Assembly: GCF_040812395.1 (NCBI RefSeq) | Contig: NZ_JBFNXH010000021.1 | Location: 1-64,000 of the forward strand | Source: Paenibacillus_E sp040812395 | Lineage (GTDB): Bacteria > Bacillota > Bacilli > Paenibacillales > NBRC-103111 | Direction of reading: 5' to 3' | DNA: 64,000 nt | Part shown: one piece after another, positions 44,483 through 53,742 of the stretch | Layout: every line of letters begins with the position of its first letter | Position numbering within the stretch: the first letter of the stretch is position 1 | Made by a program: the position numbers and the translations under genes | The notes under the pieces: model-generated | Database searches by the model: none | Seen by the model: the letters and a program-made list of their open reading frames with translations, nothing else | What the model was told of the DNA's origin: nothing

Positions 44483-45733
44483 TTAATAAGTCAAACCTGG
44501 ATAAAGCGGGTATTGCGCGGTCAAGTCTTTCACCAGGCTGCGAGCTTTCTCAAGTGTTGCTTCGTCTTTAGGGTTTTTGAGCGTAAGGCCAATTACTTTC
44601 GCAATGGTCTTCATTGCTTCTTCACCCATACCACGGGATGTTACTGCTGGCGTACCTAGACGAATACCGCTTGTTACGAACGGGCTTGTCGGATCGAAAG
44701 GAATCGCGTTCTTGTTCGCAGTAATACCGATTTCGTCAAGTACGTGCTCCGCATCTTTACCCGAAATATTCAGGTTGCGCAGATCAACCAGCATCAAGTG
44801 GTTGTCCGTACCGCCGGAAACCAGATCAATACCTTCTGCTTGCAGTGCATTTGCCAGTGTTTGCGCGTTGTTGATAACATTTTGCGCATACGTTTTGAAT
44901 TCCGGTTGAAGCGCTTCGCCGAAGGAAACAGCTTTAGCCGCAATGGTATGCATCAAAGGTCCGCCTTGAGAACCAGGGAATACCGCTTTATCAATCGCCG
45001 CTGCCCATGCTTTGCGCGTAAGGATCATACCGCCGCGAGGACCGCGAAGCGTCTTATGCGTCGTTGTTGTAACGAAATGCGCGTGCGGCACTGGGTTTGG
45101 ATGCAAGCCAGCTGCAACCAGACCTGCGATATGCGCCATGTCGACGAAGAACAGCGCGCCTACATCGTGCGCGATGGAAGCCAGCGCTTCGAAATCAATC
45201 GTGCGCGGGTAAGCACTTGCGCCTGCGACGAGCATGCGAGGCTTATGCTTGAATGCCGCTTTGCGGACATCGTCGTAATCAATGCGGAAATCTTTTTCGC
45301 TAACGCCGTAAGCGACGAAGTTGTAGAGAATACCGGAAGCATTCACCGGGCTGCCATGCGTTAAGTGACCGCCATGCGCCAAGTTCATGCCAAGCACGGT
45401 ATCGCCAGGGTTCAGCGCTGCCAGGTAAACAGCCATGTTCGCTTGTGCGCCGGAGTGAGGTTGAACGTTCGCGTGCTCTGCACCGAACAATTCTTTCGCG
45501 CGATCGCGAGCGATATCTTCTACGATGTCTACATACTCGCAGCCGCCATAATATCTTTTGCCTGGGTAGCCTTCTGCATATTTATTCGTCAAAACAGTGC
45601 CCATAGCTTCCAGTACCGCTTGACTTACGATATTCTCAGATGCGATCAGCTCAATTTTGTCGCGTTGACGACCGAGCTCCAAATTCATAGCTTCCACAAT
45701 TTTAGGATCTTGCTTGCTTAAAAAATCTGACAT
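44483..45733 (-). CDS. glyA: Serine hydroxymethyltransferase
   Basis: PLP enzyme interconverting serine and glycine with tetrahydrofolate, 416 residues. The PLP Lys is in TTTTHKTLRGPRGG; HSGAQANMAVY and YPGKRYYGGCE are also conserved. AGGAGGAACC precedes the ATG. Gene order upp-glyA-ywlG-rpiB-ywlE matches Bacillus. Confidence 0.97.
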   Translation of the reverse strand: MSDFLSKQDPKIVEAMNLELGRQRDKIELIASENIVSQAVLEAMGTVLTNKYAEGYPGKRYYGGCEYVDIVEDIARDRAKELFGAEHANVQPHSGAQANMAVYLAALNPGDTVLGMNLAHGGHLTHGSPVNASGILYNFVAYGVSEKDFRIDYDDVRKAAFKHKPRMLVAGASAYPRTIDFEALASIAHDVGALFFVDMAHIAGLVAAGLHPNPVPHAHFVTTTTHKTLRGPRGGMILTRKAWAAAIDKAVFPGSQGGPLMHTIAAKAVSFGEALQPEFKTYAQNVINNAQTLANALQAEGIDLVSGGTDNHLMLVDLRNLNISGKDAEHVLDEIGITANKNAIPFDPTSPFVTSGIRLGTPAVTSRGMGEEAMKTIAKVIGLTLKNPKDEATLEKARSLVKDLTAQYPLYPGLTY

Positions 45734-45793
45734 TTCAGGTTCCTCCTAAGTTTTATTTGTATCTGCGTAAAACATTGATTCCTTCGTAAGGCA

Positions 45794-46399
45794 CTAACAG
45801 TCTGCGTCAGGCGCTGCAGCTCGGTACTGTTGCTCAGCAATTTCCGCCGAGTAAACAGCCCTAGTACCGCCAATCAGCTTTGGCCGAGTGAAGGCCATGG
45901 TCACATAGGCTTGACCAATCGTCCGGACCGGCGGACGAACAGGGACAGCAATTCTTCGAAGATGCATGCCGATGAGTGTACTGCCAATATCGATGCCGGC
46001 ATGCGCTTCAATCGTCTCAACGACAATCGGGCGGACAAAATGCCGATACGCATAGGAAGCCATAGAACCTCCGGCCTTCGGCACCGGAATCACCGATACC
46101 TGCTCCAGTTGTGGATAGCGCGTCAGTATTTCTTCTTCAACTACAAGCGCACGATTCAAATGCTCACAGCACTGGAACGCGAGATGCAGCCCGAACTCCC
46201 GGCTCACACGAAACGCCGTTTGGAAGATCGGCTCCGCCGCATTCAATGTGCCCGATGTGCCGATCCGGTGTCCGAGAATTTCGCTTGTGCTCGTGCCAAT
46301 GACGAGAAGCTGCCCAGAACGAAGTTCACCAACACGGATTAGCTCTCGCAAATTGGTTTCTACAGCTTCAGCAACGTTGTGAAGAATTGGATCTGTCAT
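45794..46399 (-). CDS. ywlG: TIGR01440 family protein (YwlG-like)
   Basis: A 201-residue soluble protein of unknown function. LVIGTSTSEILGHRIGT, HLAFQCCEHLNRALV and GIDIGSTLIGMHL (each conserved in YwlG) support the family call. The conserved Cys-Cys-Glu-His cluster suggests metal or catalytic use but this is inference. It lies between rpiB and glyA as in Bacillus. Confidence 0.85.
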   Translation of the reverse strand: MTDPILHNVAEAVETNLRELIRVGELRSGQLLVIGTSTSEILGHRIGTSGTLNAAEPIFQTAFRVSREFGLHLAFQCCEHLNRALVVEEEILTRYPQLEQVSVIPVPKAGGSMASYAYRHFVRPIVVETIEAHAGIDIGSTLIGMHLRRIAVPVRPPVRTIGQAYVTMAFTRPKLIGGTRAVYSAEIAEQQYRAAAPDADC

Positions 46400-46421
46400 G
46401 CGCTGACCTCCCCATTCTTTC

Positions 46422-46880
46422 TTACGGGTGAAGCGTGAAACGATCTTCGATGCTTTTCACTTTACTGAGTCTGTTCTGATGGCGAACGCCTTGAGAAAAC
46501 TCAGTTTCCAGCCAAATTTTCACGATTTCCTCGGCCACACCAGGCCCAATCACCCGCTCGCCTAAGGCAAGCACATTCGTGTCATTATGCTCGCGAGTCG
46601 CTTTCGCGGAAAACAGGTCATGCACAAGTGCGCAGCGGATGCCAGGAACTTTGTTCGCGGCAATCGACATGCCAATGCCAGTCCCGCAAATGAGGATTCC
46701 CTTGTCTGCTCCACCCGCAACAACTTGCTCGCACACTTGCAGTGCATAATCAGGATAATCCACAGAATCCGGACCATTCCAGCCATAATCGATGACTTGG
46801 TGACCTAATGATTCGATAAAAGGAATGATGACATCTTTCAAACGATAGCCTGCATGATCCGCACCTAAGGCAATTTTCAT
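46422..46880 (-). CDS. rpiB: Ribose-5-phosphate isomerase B
   Basis: Interconverts ribose-5-phosphate and ribulose-5-phosphate, 152 residues. ALGADHAGYRLKD, the active-site Cys in ICGTGIGMSIAANK and REHNDTNVLALG are typical of RpiB/LacAB. GGAGCG precedes the ATG. Upstream lies the ywlE terminator and about 70 bases of leader. Confidence 0.95.
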   Translation of the reverse strand: MKIALGADHAGYRLKDVIIPFIESLGHQVIDYGWNGPDSVDYPDYALQVCEQVVAGGADKGILICGTGIGMSIAANKVPGIRCALVHDLFSAKATREHNDTNVLALGERVIGPGVAEEIVKIWLETEFSQGVRHQNRLSKVKSIEDRFTLHP

Positions 46881-46948
46881 GAGTGAAACGCTCCTTTGCT
46901 TGTTCGATTTCGACCATCCTATTATATCCCAAAGCTCACCGGAAAACG

Positions 46949-46992
46949 AAAAAAAGAGCAGGACGCGCGTATGAACGCGAGTTGCTCTTTTG
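46949..46992 (-). terminator. Intrinsic terminator after ywlE
   Basis: On the minus strand AAAGAGCAaCtCGCG and CGCGcGTCcTGCTCTTT form a long imperfect stem followed by TTTT. About 135 bases between it and the ywlE stop hold no feature I can name. Confidence 0.82.
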
Positions 46993-47129
46993 CCCAGGCG
47001 ACCGGCCGTATAGCTCGATGCTCCATTGTGGTTAGTCCCACTCGTCGCCAGTTACACCGAGTCTTGATCAATAACTTTATTCTAGCGTATTCCGCAGCCG
47101 CTGTAAAGATGGTTCCTGCGGGGAATTTG

Positions 47130-47708
47130 CTACTCTTTTTTTCGAATTTTAAGAACAAGTTTATCGAGATGAATACTAATTTCCTCAGCGGTTTGACGAT
47201 AGATATCAATTGATCCGCCGTAAGGATCGGAAATATCGTAATCCGGGATTTTATTTTCCAATTTGAAAATACGGCTTCTCTCTTCCACAGATACCGTTTG
47301 CGCGAGAGCCTGTTTAAGCTGAAGTTCGGAGACAAGCTGTTCTCTCTCCACGATGGCTTGCAAAATATGCGGATCGTCCTCCACATATTCCTTTAAGGTA
47401 AACGTCTTATCGACCGCATGCGGGAACCGCTGAATAACTGTGCGCTTATGACCCACGGTCATCGTCAAAATGACATCCGCCCACTTCACCTCAGACTCCT
47501 GAATAGCTAGCGAGTTGATCTGTTCCTCAAAGCCTGCCTCTTTCAGAATCGAAGCGCTATTGCTGGAAATAGGACCGCCTGTAAAAGCGGAAACGCCTGC
47601 TGAACGAACCTCAGCCGCAAGTCCTTCTTTGTGCACCTTGATACGCAGCAAACCTTCAGCTAGTGGACTGCGGCACGTATTTCCTGTACAAACAAATAGA
47701 ATCCGCAA
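47130..47708 (-). CDS. ywlE: Low-molecular-weight protein arginine phosphatase (YwlE-like)
   Basis: LMW phosphatase fold, 192 residues. The P-loop C7-T-G-N-T11-C-R13-S has Thr at position 11, the residue that in Bacillus YwlE favours phospho-arginine over phospho-tyrosine; the general acid is in DPYGG. It is about 40 residues longer than Bacillus YwlE because of a helical insert at about 105-145. YwlE opposes the McsB arginine kinase; McsB is not in this window. Confidence 0.88.
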   Translation of the reverse strand: MRILFVCTGNTCRSPLAEGLLRIKVHKEGLAAEVRSAGVSAFTGGPISSNSASILKEAGFEEQINSLAIQESEVKWADVILTMTVGHKRTVIQRFPHAVDKTFTLKEYVEDDPHILQAIVEREQLVSELQLKQALAQTVSVEERSRIFKLENKIPDYDISDPYGGSIDIYRQTAEEISIHLDKLVLKIRKKE

Positions 47709-47756
47709 GATGAAATCCCTCCATATTAAAAGAATACTATTTCGTAGGCTATTGTA

Positions 47757-48317
47757 TCACAGCAAAAACTTGATCCCAAACACGAGCAAAATAAGCCCGC
47801 CGAATGCTTCGCCGTACTCCCCTGCCCATCCGCTTACTCGTCTGCCGAGCAGCAGGCCTGCAATGGACATCAAGCCTCCGAATATGCCAAAAATAAGCAC
47901 CGTCAATACGATATCCGTCGCAAACATCCCAAGGGAAACACCGACCGAGAATGAATCAATGCTCACGCTAAGCGAAAAAACCGTCAAGCCCAAAATGGAT
48001 CTATGGTCAAATGAAGCGGCTTCTTCTCCCCGAATTGAACTGTAGACCATATGCGACCCGAGAAGGATAAGCAGACAGCCTCCGGCTGCCGTCGCTACAT
48101 TGCCGAGCAGAGAGCTAACATAATGCCCCATAAACATCCCCATCAAGGGCATAAGAATATGAAATATCCCGATGATCAGGCTAATTTTCAAAATATCAAG
48201 CAATCGAATGCCCCTCATCCCTATGCCGATTCCAAGAGAGAAAGCATCTAGTCCCAAGGCTACCGCCATAATGATAATCGTTACTAGCTGACCAAGTTCT
48301 ATCGAAGATGCGAGCAT
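47757..48317 (-). CDS. mntP: Manganese efflux pump MntP
   Basis: Six-helix membrane protein of 186 residues exporting Mn(II). The duplicated motifs ALGLDAFSLGIGIGM and SVSIDSFSVGVSLGM carry the conserved Asp of each half. The ATG of MLASSIEL has AGGGGGATGG upstream; the longer frame lacks a site. YwlD, its Bacillus equivalent, sits in the same neighbourhood. No yybP-ykoY manganese riboswitch is visible in the upstream gap. Confidence 0.9.
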   Translation of the reverse strand: MLASSIELGQLVTIIIMAVALGLDAFSLGIGIGMRGIRLLDILKISLIIGIFHILMPLMGMFMGHYVSSLLGNVATAAGGCLLILLGSHMVYSSIRGEEAASFDHRSILGLTVFSLSVSIDSFSVGVSLGMFATDIVLTVLIFGIFGGLMSIAGLLLGRRVSGWAGEYGEAFGGLILLVFGIKFLL

Positions 48318-48478
48318 GATGCCATCCCCCTGTCCACGTTTTCTATCCCAACATATGCGGACAAACAGGGAATCATGCTTACTAAGTGCGTACAAGCCCG
48401 AGTATCAAGGGAAAAGGAGATATGGGGTTATCTGCCGTATATAAGCCTACAAGCCATGGGTTTTACGGGCAATTCCCT

Positions 48479-49582
48479 CTACCTAATGCGTACAATCCGA
48501 TTTCCCGCCGCTTTACGCAGCCGGTTCATTATAGCAAGACCAATTCCTTGCTCGGGACAAGCCTCGGCAGCAATATAGCAAATGCCTTCCTCATCAAAAC
48601 GGCGCAGCGCGGCGTAGAGCTCCTGCGCGATCGTCTCTGGGCGCGATAATGAGCCACAAGCAATCACACAATCAGCTTGATAGCGGGAAGCATGCTCTGT
48701 GAACGTGAGGATGCCTGTAGACTCCCCGCGCAATTTAGCCGCATCGATATCGCGTTGAATCCATGAGGCGACATCCTCCTCATGATCTCCTTGCGCAATG
48801 TACATATACCCTTTTGGGGCATAATGCGTATACTTCATGCCTGGTGCGCGAGGCACCTCTTTCTCGTGCACGTCTTCCCGCTCCGGCTCATGAATAAGCG
48901 TATCCGGCAGTATCGTACGAAGCTGCTCCGACGTTATACCCCCAGGACGTAAAATATAAAGTTCACCCGCTACGATCTGAATCACCGTTGATTCGACGCC
49001 AACACCAGTAGGGCCGCCATCGACTAAGCCGCCGATACGCCCGTCGAGATCTTCTTTTACATGCGAAGCAAGCGTCGGACTTGGGCGGCCGGAGCTGTTG
49101 GCGCTAGGCGCCGCAACCGGGCAACCCACTTCCTGCAAAAGGCGCAGTGCGACCGGATGATCGGGAATCCGAATCCCGACGGTAGAAAGCCCTGCCGTGA
49201 CCAACGGCGAAATGCCACCTGCTAGCACAGGCAGCACAATGGTCAACGGACCTGGCCAGAAAGCCTCCATCAATTGGCGATGCTCCGATGTGAGGCTCGA
49301 TGGATCGATCAATCCTGCAAGCTGCTCCCGATCAGCAATATGAACAATCAGCGGGTTGTCGGAAGGTCTCCCCTTTGCCCTAAAGATTCGCTCCACAGCA
49401 GCTGAGCTTGTGGCGTCCGCTCCGAGACCGTAGACCGTCTCCGTCGGGAAACCAACCGTTTCGCCGCTTTGTAGAAGCGCGGCCGCCTCCTTGATCGCCA
49501 GATCAGCGCCATTACCTAGCTTCGGGTAGTCAGGTCCTCCGGTCATATCCACTTTCCAGTATATAGTCACGATGTCTGCCAT
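48479..49582 (-). CDS. ywlC: L-threonylcarbamoyladenylate synthase (Sua5/YwlC)
   Basis: Makes threonylcarbamoyl-AMP for tRNA t6A37. Two domains: YrdC (about 20-210; KGRPSDNPLIVHI, VGIRIPDHP, APSANSSGRPSPT) and the C-terminal Sua5 domain (about 240-367; APGMKYTHYAPK). At 367 residues it is the long Sua5 form rather than the short TsaC. AAAGGTAAGG precedes the ATG. Confidence 0.95.
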   Translation of the reverse strand: MADIVTIYWKVDMTGGPDYPKLGNGADLAIKEAAALLQSGETVGFPTETVYGLGADATSSAAVERIFRAKGRPSDNPLIVHIADREQLAGLIDPSSLTSEHRQLMEAFWPGPLTIVLPVLAGGISPLVTAGLSTVGIRIPDHPVALRLLQEVGCPVAAPSANSSGRPSPTLASHVKEDLDGRIGGLVDGGPTGVGVESTVIQIVAGELYILRPGGITSEQLRTILPDTLIHEPEREDVHEKEVPRAPGMKYTHYAPKGYMYIAQGDHEEDVASWIQRDIDAAKLRGESTGILTFTEHASRYQADCVIACGSLSRPETIAQELYAALRRFDEEGICYIAAEACPEQGIGLAIMNRLRKAAGNRIVRIR

Positions 49583-49603
49583 CCTTACCTTTGTGATTCT
49601 TTC

Positions 49604-50404
49604 TTAACTGAACCAAGATATCACTTTTTTAATCATTTCCCAGAGGAAAAACTTCACTTCCGGCTGAGCCGTTTGTGGTTGTTCGACCCCCGCTTCTTTA
49701 CTGCTTGCGTTTGCATTAGATTTCACTTGTTCCGTACTGGATTTATCCGTTTTCGCAACTTTCGCAATCTTCACATCCTGCCCTGAAGACTTCGCCTGCG
49801 ATTCTTTTCCTTTACTTCCTCCACTCGCGGAGGACAACGCTTTCCCATCGCCTTCAGTCTTCGCGACAACATCGGCTGTTGATGCTACCGCTTCTCCGGA
49901 AACTGAATCCACGAAGCACAGCGGAGGGAACAACACGCACCACCAGTTTTGGCCTTCGCCACTGCCAATCGTGACGCGAAGCGCTTCATAATCACCAGCG
50001 GGATAAACCTCAGTTCCATACATTTTAGTCGGAAATGGAACTTTGCCCAGCTCAACTGTGTGCGAATACTTATAACCGCGTTCTTCGATCATTTGAGCGA
50101 CCAACACATCGAATTCTGGCAAATGCGCATTCACAACCGCTCTCGCCTCATTCAACGTATGCGGGCCTACGACCCACTCCTGCATGCGAGCAATAATGGC
50201 GTCGCGAATCTCGCGTTTCAACGCTTGATCCTGCACAGAATCCGAGTTTGCTAGAATCCGCAAACGAATCGATTCCTTTGGAATCGACGGCGATACGACT
50301 GCTGCGTTAATGCGGTTAGAGTCCCAACATGCGATCATAACTATGAGTGCAAATGCTACCAATAATAAGTGCTTGAATGAATGACGTACCCGTTTTTTCA
50401 CCAT
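49604..50404 (-). CDS. spoIIR: Stage II sporulation protein R
   Basis: Forespore-secreted signal that triggers SpoIIGA to process pro-sigma-E. A basic N-terminus and transmembrane/signal segment (about 12-34) precede the core: SIRLRILANSDSVQDQALKREIRDAI (key part LRILANSD), KYSHTVELGKVPFPTKMYG and YEALRVTIGSGEGQNWWCVLFPPLCFVD (key part NWWCVLFPPLC). A Ser/Lys/Ala-rich linker (about 180-240) and a short C-terminal helix make it about 40 residues longer than the Bacillus protein. A hairpin covers its ribosome binding site. Confidence 0.93.
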   Translation of the reverse strand: MVKKRVRHSFKHLLLVAFALIVMIACWDSNRINAAVVSPSIPKESIRLRILANSDSVQDQALKREIRDAIIARMQEWVVGPHTLNEARAVVNAHLPEFDVLVAQMIEERGYKYSHTVELGKVPFPTKMYGTEVYPAGDYEALRVTIGSGEGQNWWCVLFPPLCFVDSVSGEAVASTADVVAKTEGDGKALSSASGGSKGKESQAKSSGQDVKIAKVAKTDKSSTEQVKSNANASSKEAGVEQPQTAQPEVKFFLWEMIKKVISWFS

Positions 50405-50408
50405 GAGG

Positions 50409-50464
50409 AAAAGCCCCTTTCCCTTCGCTTCTACAAATCAGTATGGGCAAAAAGAGAAGGGGCT
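50409..50464 (-). other. Hairpin overlapping the spoIIR ribosome binding site
   Basis: On the minus strand AGCCCCTT (50457-50464) can pair with AAGGGGCT (50412-50419), which includes the probable AAGGGG ribosome binding site of spoIIR and is followed by TTTT. It may be the prfA-prmC terminator, a translation block, or both. Confidence 0.5.
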
Positions 50465-50520
50465 AAACCTAGTAAACTATCATTTTTTTGCTTCGTAGAT
50501 GAGAGAGTCAAGACTTTCCG

Positions 50521-51414
50521 CTATGCCCGGTCTCGCTCACGAATCGCCAACACGTGGCGATCAATGCCCGCGAGATCCGGTACGAATCGGATCTCGTCCC
50601 AGTCGGCGGCGGCGCGCAACATCGCCGCCACAGCCTCCGCTTGCCGGATGCCAACCTCGAACCCGACTATGGTCGGGATTCGCGGCAGCTGCGGCAGCTG
50701 CGAGATCATCCGGCGGTACAGGTCGAGTCCCTCGACACCGCCGAATAAAGCTGTGTGCGGCTCATACAGCCGCACCTCCGGCTGAAGCGCCGGCAGATCG
50801 CCGTCCGGAATATAGGGTGGGTTCGACACCAATATATCCGGCGCCAATCGGCGCTTGATATAAGGCTCGAGGAGATCGCCCTCGAGCCACTCCACCCGCG
50901 CAGCCACGCCATGCCGCTGCGCGTTCAAGCGAGCCATCTCCAGCGCTGCCGCGGAGATGTCGCTGGCCGCCACGCGCCACGCAGGGCGCGCGTGCGCCAC
51001 CGTCACCGGGATGGCTCCGCTCCCGGTGCCTACATCCGCAAGAAGCGGAGCGCCTTGCGGGAACAAACGAGAGCCCTCGTGGAGCAAAGCTTCCACGAGG
51101 AGCTCGGTCTCCGGCCGCGGGATCAGTACCGCGCCGTTAACGGCAAACGGAAGGCCGTAAAACTCCTGCTCGCCGGTGATATACTGAACCGGCTCACCCG
51201 CGGCCTTCCGCTCCACCAGTTGGTGCCATGGTTCCGCCAACTCAGCCGGCAGCTGTTCCTGCCAGCGGAACAGCAGTTCTGTCCTGCTCCAGCCCAATAG
51301 GTGCTGGAGCAGGAGCTCCGTACAAGACGCAGCCTCCGCTACGCCTTGCTGCCCCAAAAAAGAAGAAGCCTCAACATAGGCTTCTCTAATGCTTTTACCA
51401 GCAGTCGACATCAC
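50521..51414 (-). CDS. prmC: Release-factor glutamine methyltransferase PrmC
   Basis: Methylates the GGQ glutamine of release factors, 297 residues. The AdoMet site LADVGTGSGAIPV and the catalytic NPPY (SNPPYIPDGDL) are intact. The start is GTG, with GGGGAG eight bases upstream and a four-base overlap with the prfA stop. The gene is unusually GC-rich and Ala/Leu/Arg-rich compared with its neighbours. Confidence 0.95.
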   Translation of the reverse strand: MMSTAGKSIREAYVEASSFLGQQGVAEAASCTELLLQHLLGWSRTELLFRWQEQLPAELAEPWHQLVERKAAGEPVQYITGEQEFYGLPFAVNGAVLIPRPETELLVEALLHEGSRLFPQGAPLLADVGTGSGAIPVTVAHARPAWRVAASDISAAALEMARLNAQRHGVAARVEWLEGDLLEPYIKRRLAPDILVSNPPYIPDGDLPALQPEVRLYEPHTALFGGVEGLDLYRRMISQLPQLPRIPTIVGFEVGIRQAEAVAAMLRAAADWDEIRFVPDLAGIDRHVLAIRERDRA

Positions 51415-52487
51415 ATCGCTTGCTCCCCGTTTTGCAACAAATCCGACTGCGCCGCAATGGTGAGTGCAGACACGATTTCCCCCATATCTCCGTTCAGCAC
51501 CGTTTCCAAACGATGCAGCGTCAAACCGATACGGTGATCGGTAATCCGGCTTTGCGGGAAATTGTACGTACGGATACGCTCAGAGCGATCGCCCGTACCG
51601 ACTTTGCTTTTACGCTCGCCAGCATACTTCGCTTCTTCTTCCTCGCGCAATTTATCGGAAATCCGCGCACGAAGCACGCGAAGCGCTTGCTCTTTATTTG
51701 AGTTCTGCGATTTGCCATCCTGGCATGTCGCTACAATCCCCGTTGGCACGTGTGTAACCCGAACTGCTGATTTCGTCGTATTAACGGACTGACCGCCCGC
51801 TCCACTGGAACAGAATGTATCAACACGAATATCCGCATCATGAATTTCGATCTCGACTTCCTCGGCTTCCGGCATGACAACTACCGTCGACGTGGAGGTA
51901 TGAATACGACCTCCAGATTCCGTTACAGGAATACGTTGTACACGATGCGCGCCGCTCTCGAACTTCAGCTTACTGAAAGCGCCTTTGCCCGTAATCATGA
52001 AAATAATCTCCTTAAATCCGCCCAAATCGTTCAAAGAAGCGTCCAACACTTCCGTTTTCCAACCTTGGCCATCCGCATAGCGCGTATACATCCGGTATAA
52101 ATCTCCCGCAAACAACGCAGCTTCATCACCACCGGCGGCGCCGCGAATTTCGACGATAACGTTCTTGTCATCGTTCGGATCCTTCGGCATCATCAACACT
52201 TTCAATTTCTCTTCCAGCTGTGCAGCTTGCTCGCTAAGCTCTTCGATCTCCATTTTGACCATTTCGCGCATCTCTTCGTCCAGCTTCTCGTTTTGCATCA
52301 CTTTCGCATCACTCAACTGTTCGCTTACACTCTTATATTCGATATAAGCATCATAAGCTTCCTGAAGATCGGATTGCTCTTTGGAATACTCCCTTAGCTT
52401 CTTCGTATCGCTAGTCACATCGGGGTCACACAGCAGTTCGCTTAATTTCTCATAGCGATCCGCGACTGCCTGCAAACGATCTAACAT
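51411..52487 (-). CDS. prfA: Peptide chain release factor 1
   Basis: Recognises UAA and UAG, 358 residues. The hydrolysis motif GAGGQ (SSGAGGQSVN) and the codon-recognition P-x-T (PVT in RIPVTESGGR) are intact, identifying RF1 rather than RF2. GGAGTGATCCGAT precedes the ATG at about the usual distance. Coupled to prmC, its modifying enzyme. Confidence 0.97.
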   Translation of the reverse strand: MLDRLQAVADRYEKLSELLCDPDVTSDTKKLREYSKEQSDLQEAYDAYIEYKSVSEQLSDAKVMQNEKLDEEMREMVKMEIEELSEQAAQLEEKLKVLMMPKDPNDDKNVIVEIRGAAGGDEAALFAGDLYRMYTRYADGQGWKTEVLDASLNDLGGFKEIIFMITGKGAFSKLKFESGAHRVQRIPVTESGGRIHTSTSTVVVMPEAEEVEIEIHDADIRVDTFCSSGAGGQSVNTTKSAVRVTHVPTGIVATCQDGKSQNSNKEQALRVLRARISDKLREEEEAKYAGERKSKVGTGDRSERIRTYNFPQSRITDHRIGLTLHRLETVLNGDMGEIVSALTIAAQSDLLQNGEQAM

Positions 52488-52531
52488 ATCGGATCACTCC
52501 TTTTATCTTTTTTGAGGTTGTTTACTTTATT

Positions 52532-53632
52532 TTACACATTAAATCGGAAATGCATCACATCGCCGTCCTGTACGACATATTCTTTGCCTTCCAAACGAAG
52601 CTGCCCTTTTTCTTTCGCACCGTTCATCGAACCTGCCGCGATAAGATCGTCATAAGATACAACCTCCGCACGGATAAAGCCACGCTCGAAATCCGTATGA
52701 ATGACGCCAGCGGCTTGCGGTGCTTTCATTCCTTTGCGAATGGTCCAAGCTCTTACTTCCTGCACGCCAGCTGTAAAGTACGTGTACAGACCAAGCAGCT
52801 TATAAGCCGCTTTAATCAATCTATTCAAGCCAGACTCTTGAAGTCCCAACTCTTCGAGAAACATCGCTTTTTCTTCGTCTTCCAGCTCAGCAATTTCCGA
52901 TTCGACCTTGGCGCTGATCGGAACCACTTCATTGTTTTCCTTCGCCGCATATTCCTTGACGATTTTCACATAAGGATTCTCATCGGCCGATGCTACTTCT
53001 TCCTCGCTAACATTTGCTGCATACAGCACAGGCTTCATCGTCAACAAGTGCAAATCACGCACGATTAACTTTTCCTCATCGCTCAGGTCAATGCTGCGTG
53101 CCGGCTTATCTTCATAAAGCGCCTCTTTGATCCGTTCCAAACATTCAACCTCAGCAACAACCTTCTTATCGCCGCCTTTCAGGTTTTTACGGGAACGATC
53201 CAGCTTCTTCTCTACAGATTCAATATCTGCCAAAATCAGCTCAAGATTAATCGTCTCAATATCGCCTACCGGGTCAACCTTCCCGGAAACGTGCGTAATA
53301 TTCTCGTCCACAAAACAACGGACAACGTGTACAATGGCATCCACTTCACGAATGTGTGCCAGAAATTTATTTCCAAGCCCTTCGCCCTTGCTCGCGCCCT
53401 TCACCAAACCCGCAATATCGACGAATTCGAAGGCAGTCGGAACAATGCTCTTCGGCACAACGATCTCCACCAGCTTCTGCAATCTTTCGTCCGGTACTTC
53501 TACTACCCCGACATTCGGATCGATCGTACAGAACGGATAATTCGCAGATTCTGCCCCCGCCTGTGTAATTGCGTTAAACAATGTCGATTTTCCTACATTC
53601 GGTAGACCGACGATTCCTGCTTTCAAAGCCAT
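52532..53632 (-). CDS. ychF: Redox-regulated ATPase YchF
   Basis: Obg-family P-loop NTPase of 366 residues that prefers ATP. G1 GLPNVGKST, G3 DIAGLVKGAS and a C-terminal TGS domain (GVQEVRAWTIRKG, VQDGDVMHFRFNV) are visible. AAGGAGTTGTAAC precedes the ATG. In Bacillus the homologue lies near the replication origin. Confidence 0.96.
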   Translation of the reverse strand: MALKAGIVGLPNVGKSTLFNAITQAGAESANYPFCTIDPNVGVVEVPDERLQKLVEIVVPKSIVPTAFEFVDIAGLVKGASKGEGLGNKFLAHIREVDAIVHVVRCFVDENITHVSGKVDPVGDIETINLELILADIESVEKKLDRSRKNLKGGDKKVVAEVECLERIKEALYEDKPARSIDLSDEEKLIVRDLHLLTMKPVLYAANVSEEEVASADENPYVKIVKEYAAKENNEVVPISAKVESEIAELEDEEKAMFLEELGLQESGLNRLIKAAYKLLGLYTYFTAGVQEVRAWTIRKGMKAPQAAGVIHTDFERGFIRAEVVSYDDLIAAGSMNGAKEKGQLRLEGKEYVVQDGDVMHFRFNV

Positions 53633-53693
53633 TGTAGTTACAACTCCTTAATTTTCGAAAATGATCCATATTCATTATATAGCACTTGCAAGT

Positions 53694-53742
53694 CAAAAAA
53701 AAGCCTGCAGGCTATTGATTCGCCGCAGACTTTTTTTCCAAT
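53694..53742 (-). terminator. Terminator of the PilZ gene, overlapping its stop codon
   Basis: On the minus strand GTCTGCGGC and GCCTGCAGGC pair, with flanking A and T runs (AAAAAAA before, TTTTTTTT after). The PilZ stop lies inside the hairpin. Confidence 0.82.

Noticed and set aside
48318..48478. yybP-ykoY manganese riboswitch before mntP
   Set aside because: No matching conserved loops seen between ywlC and mntP.
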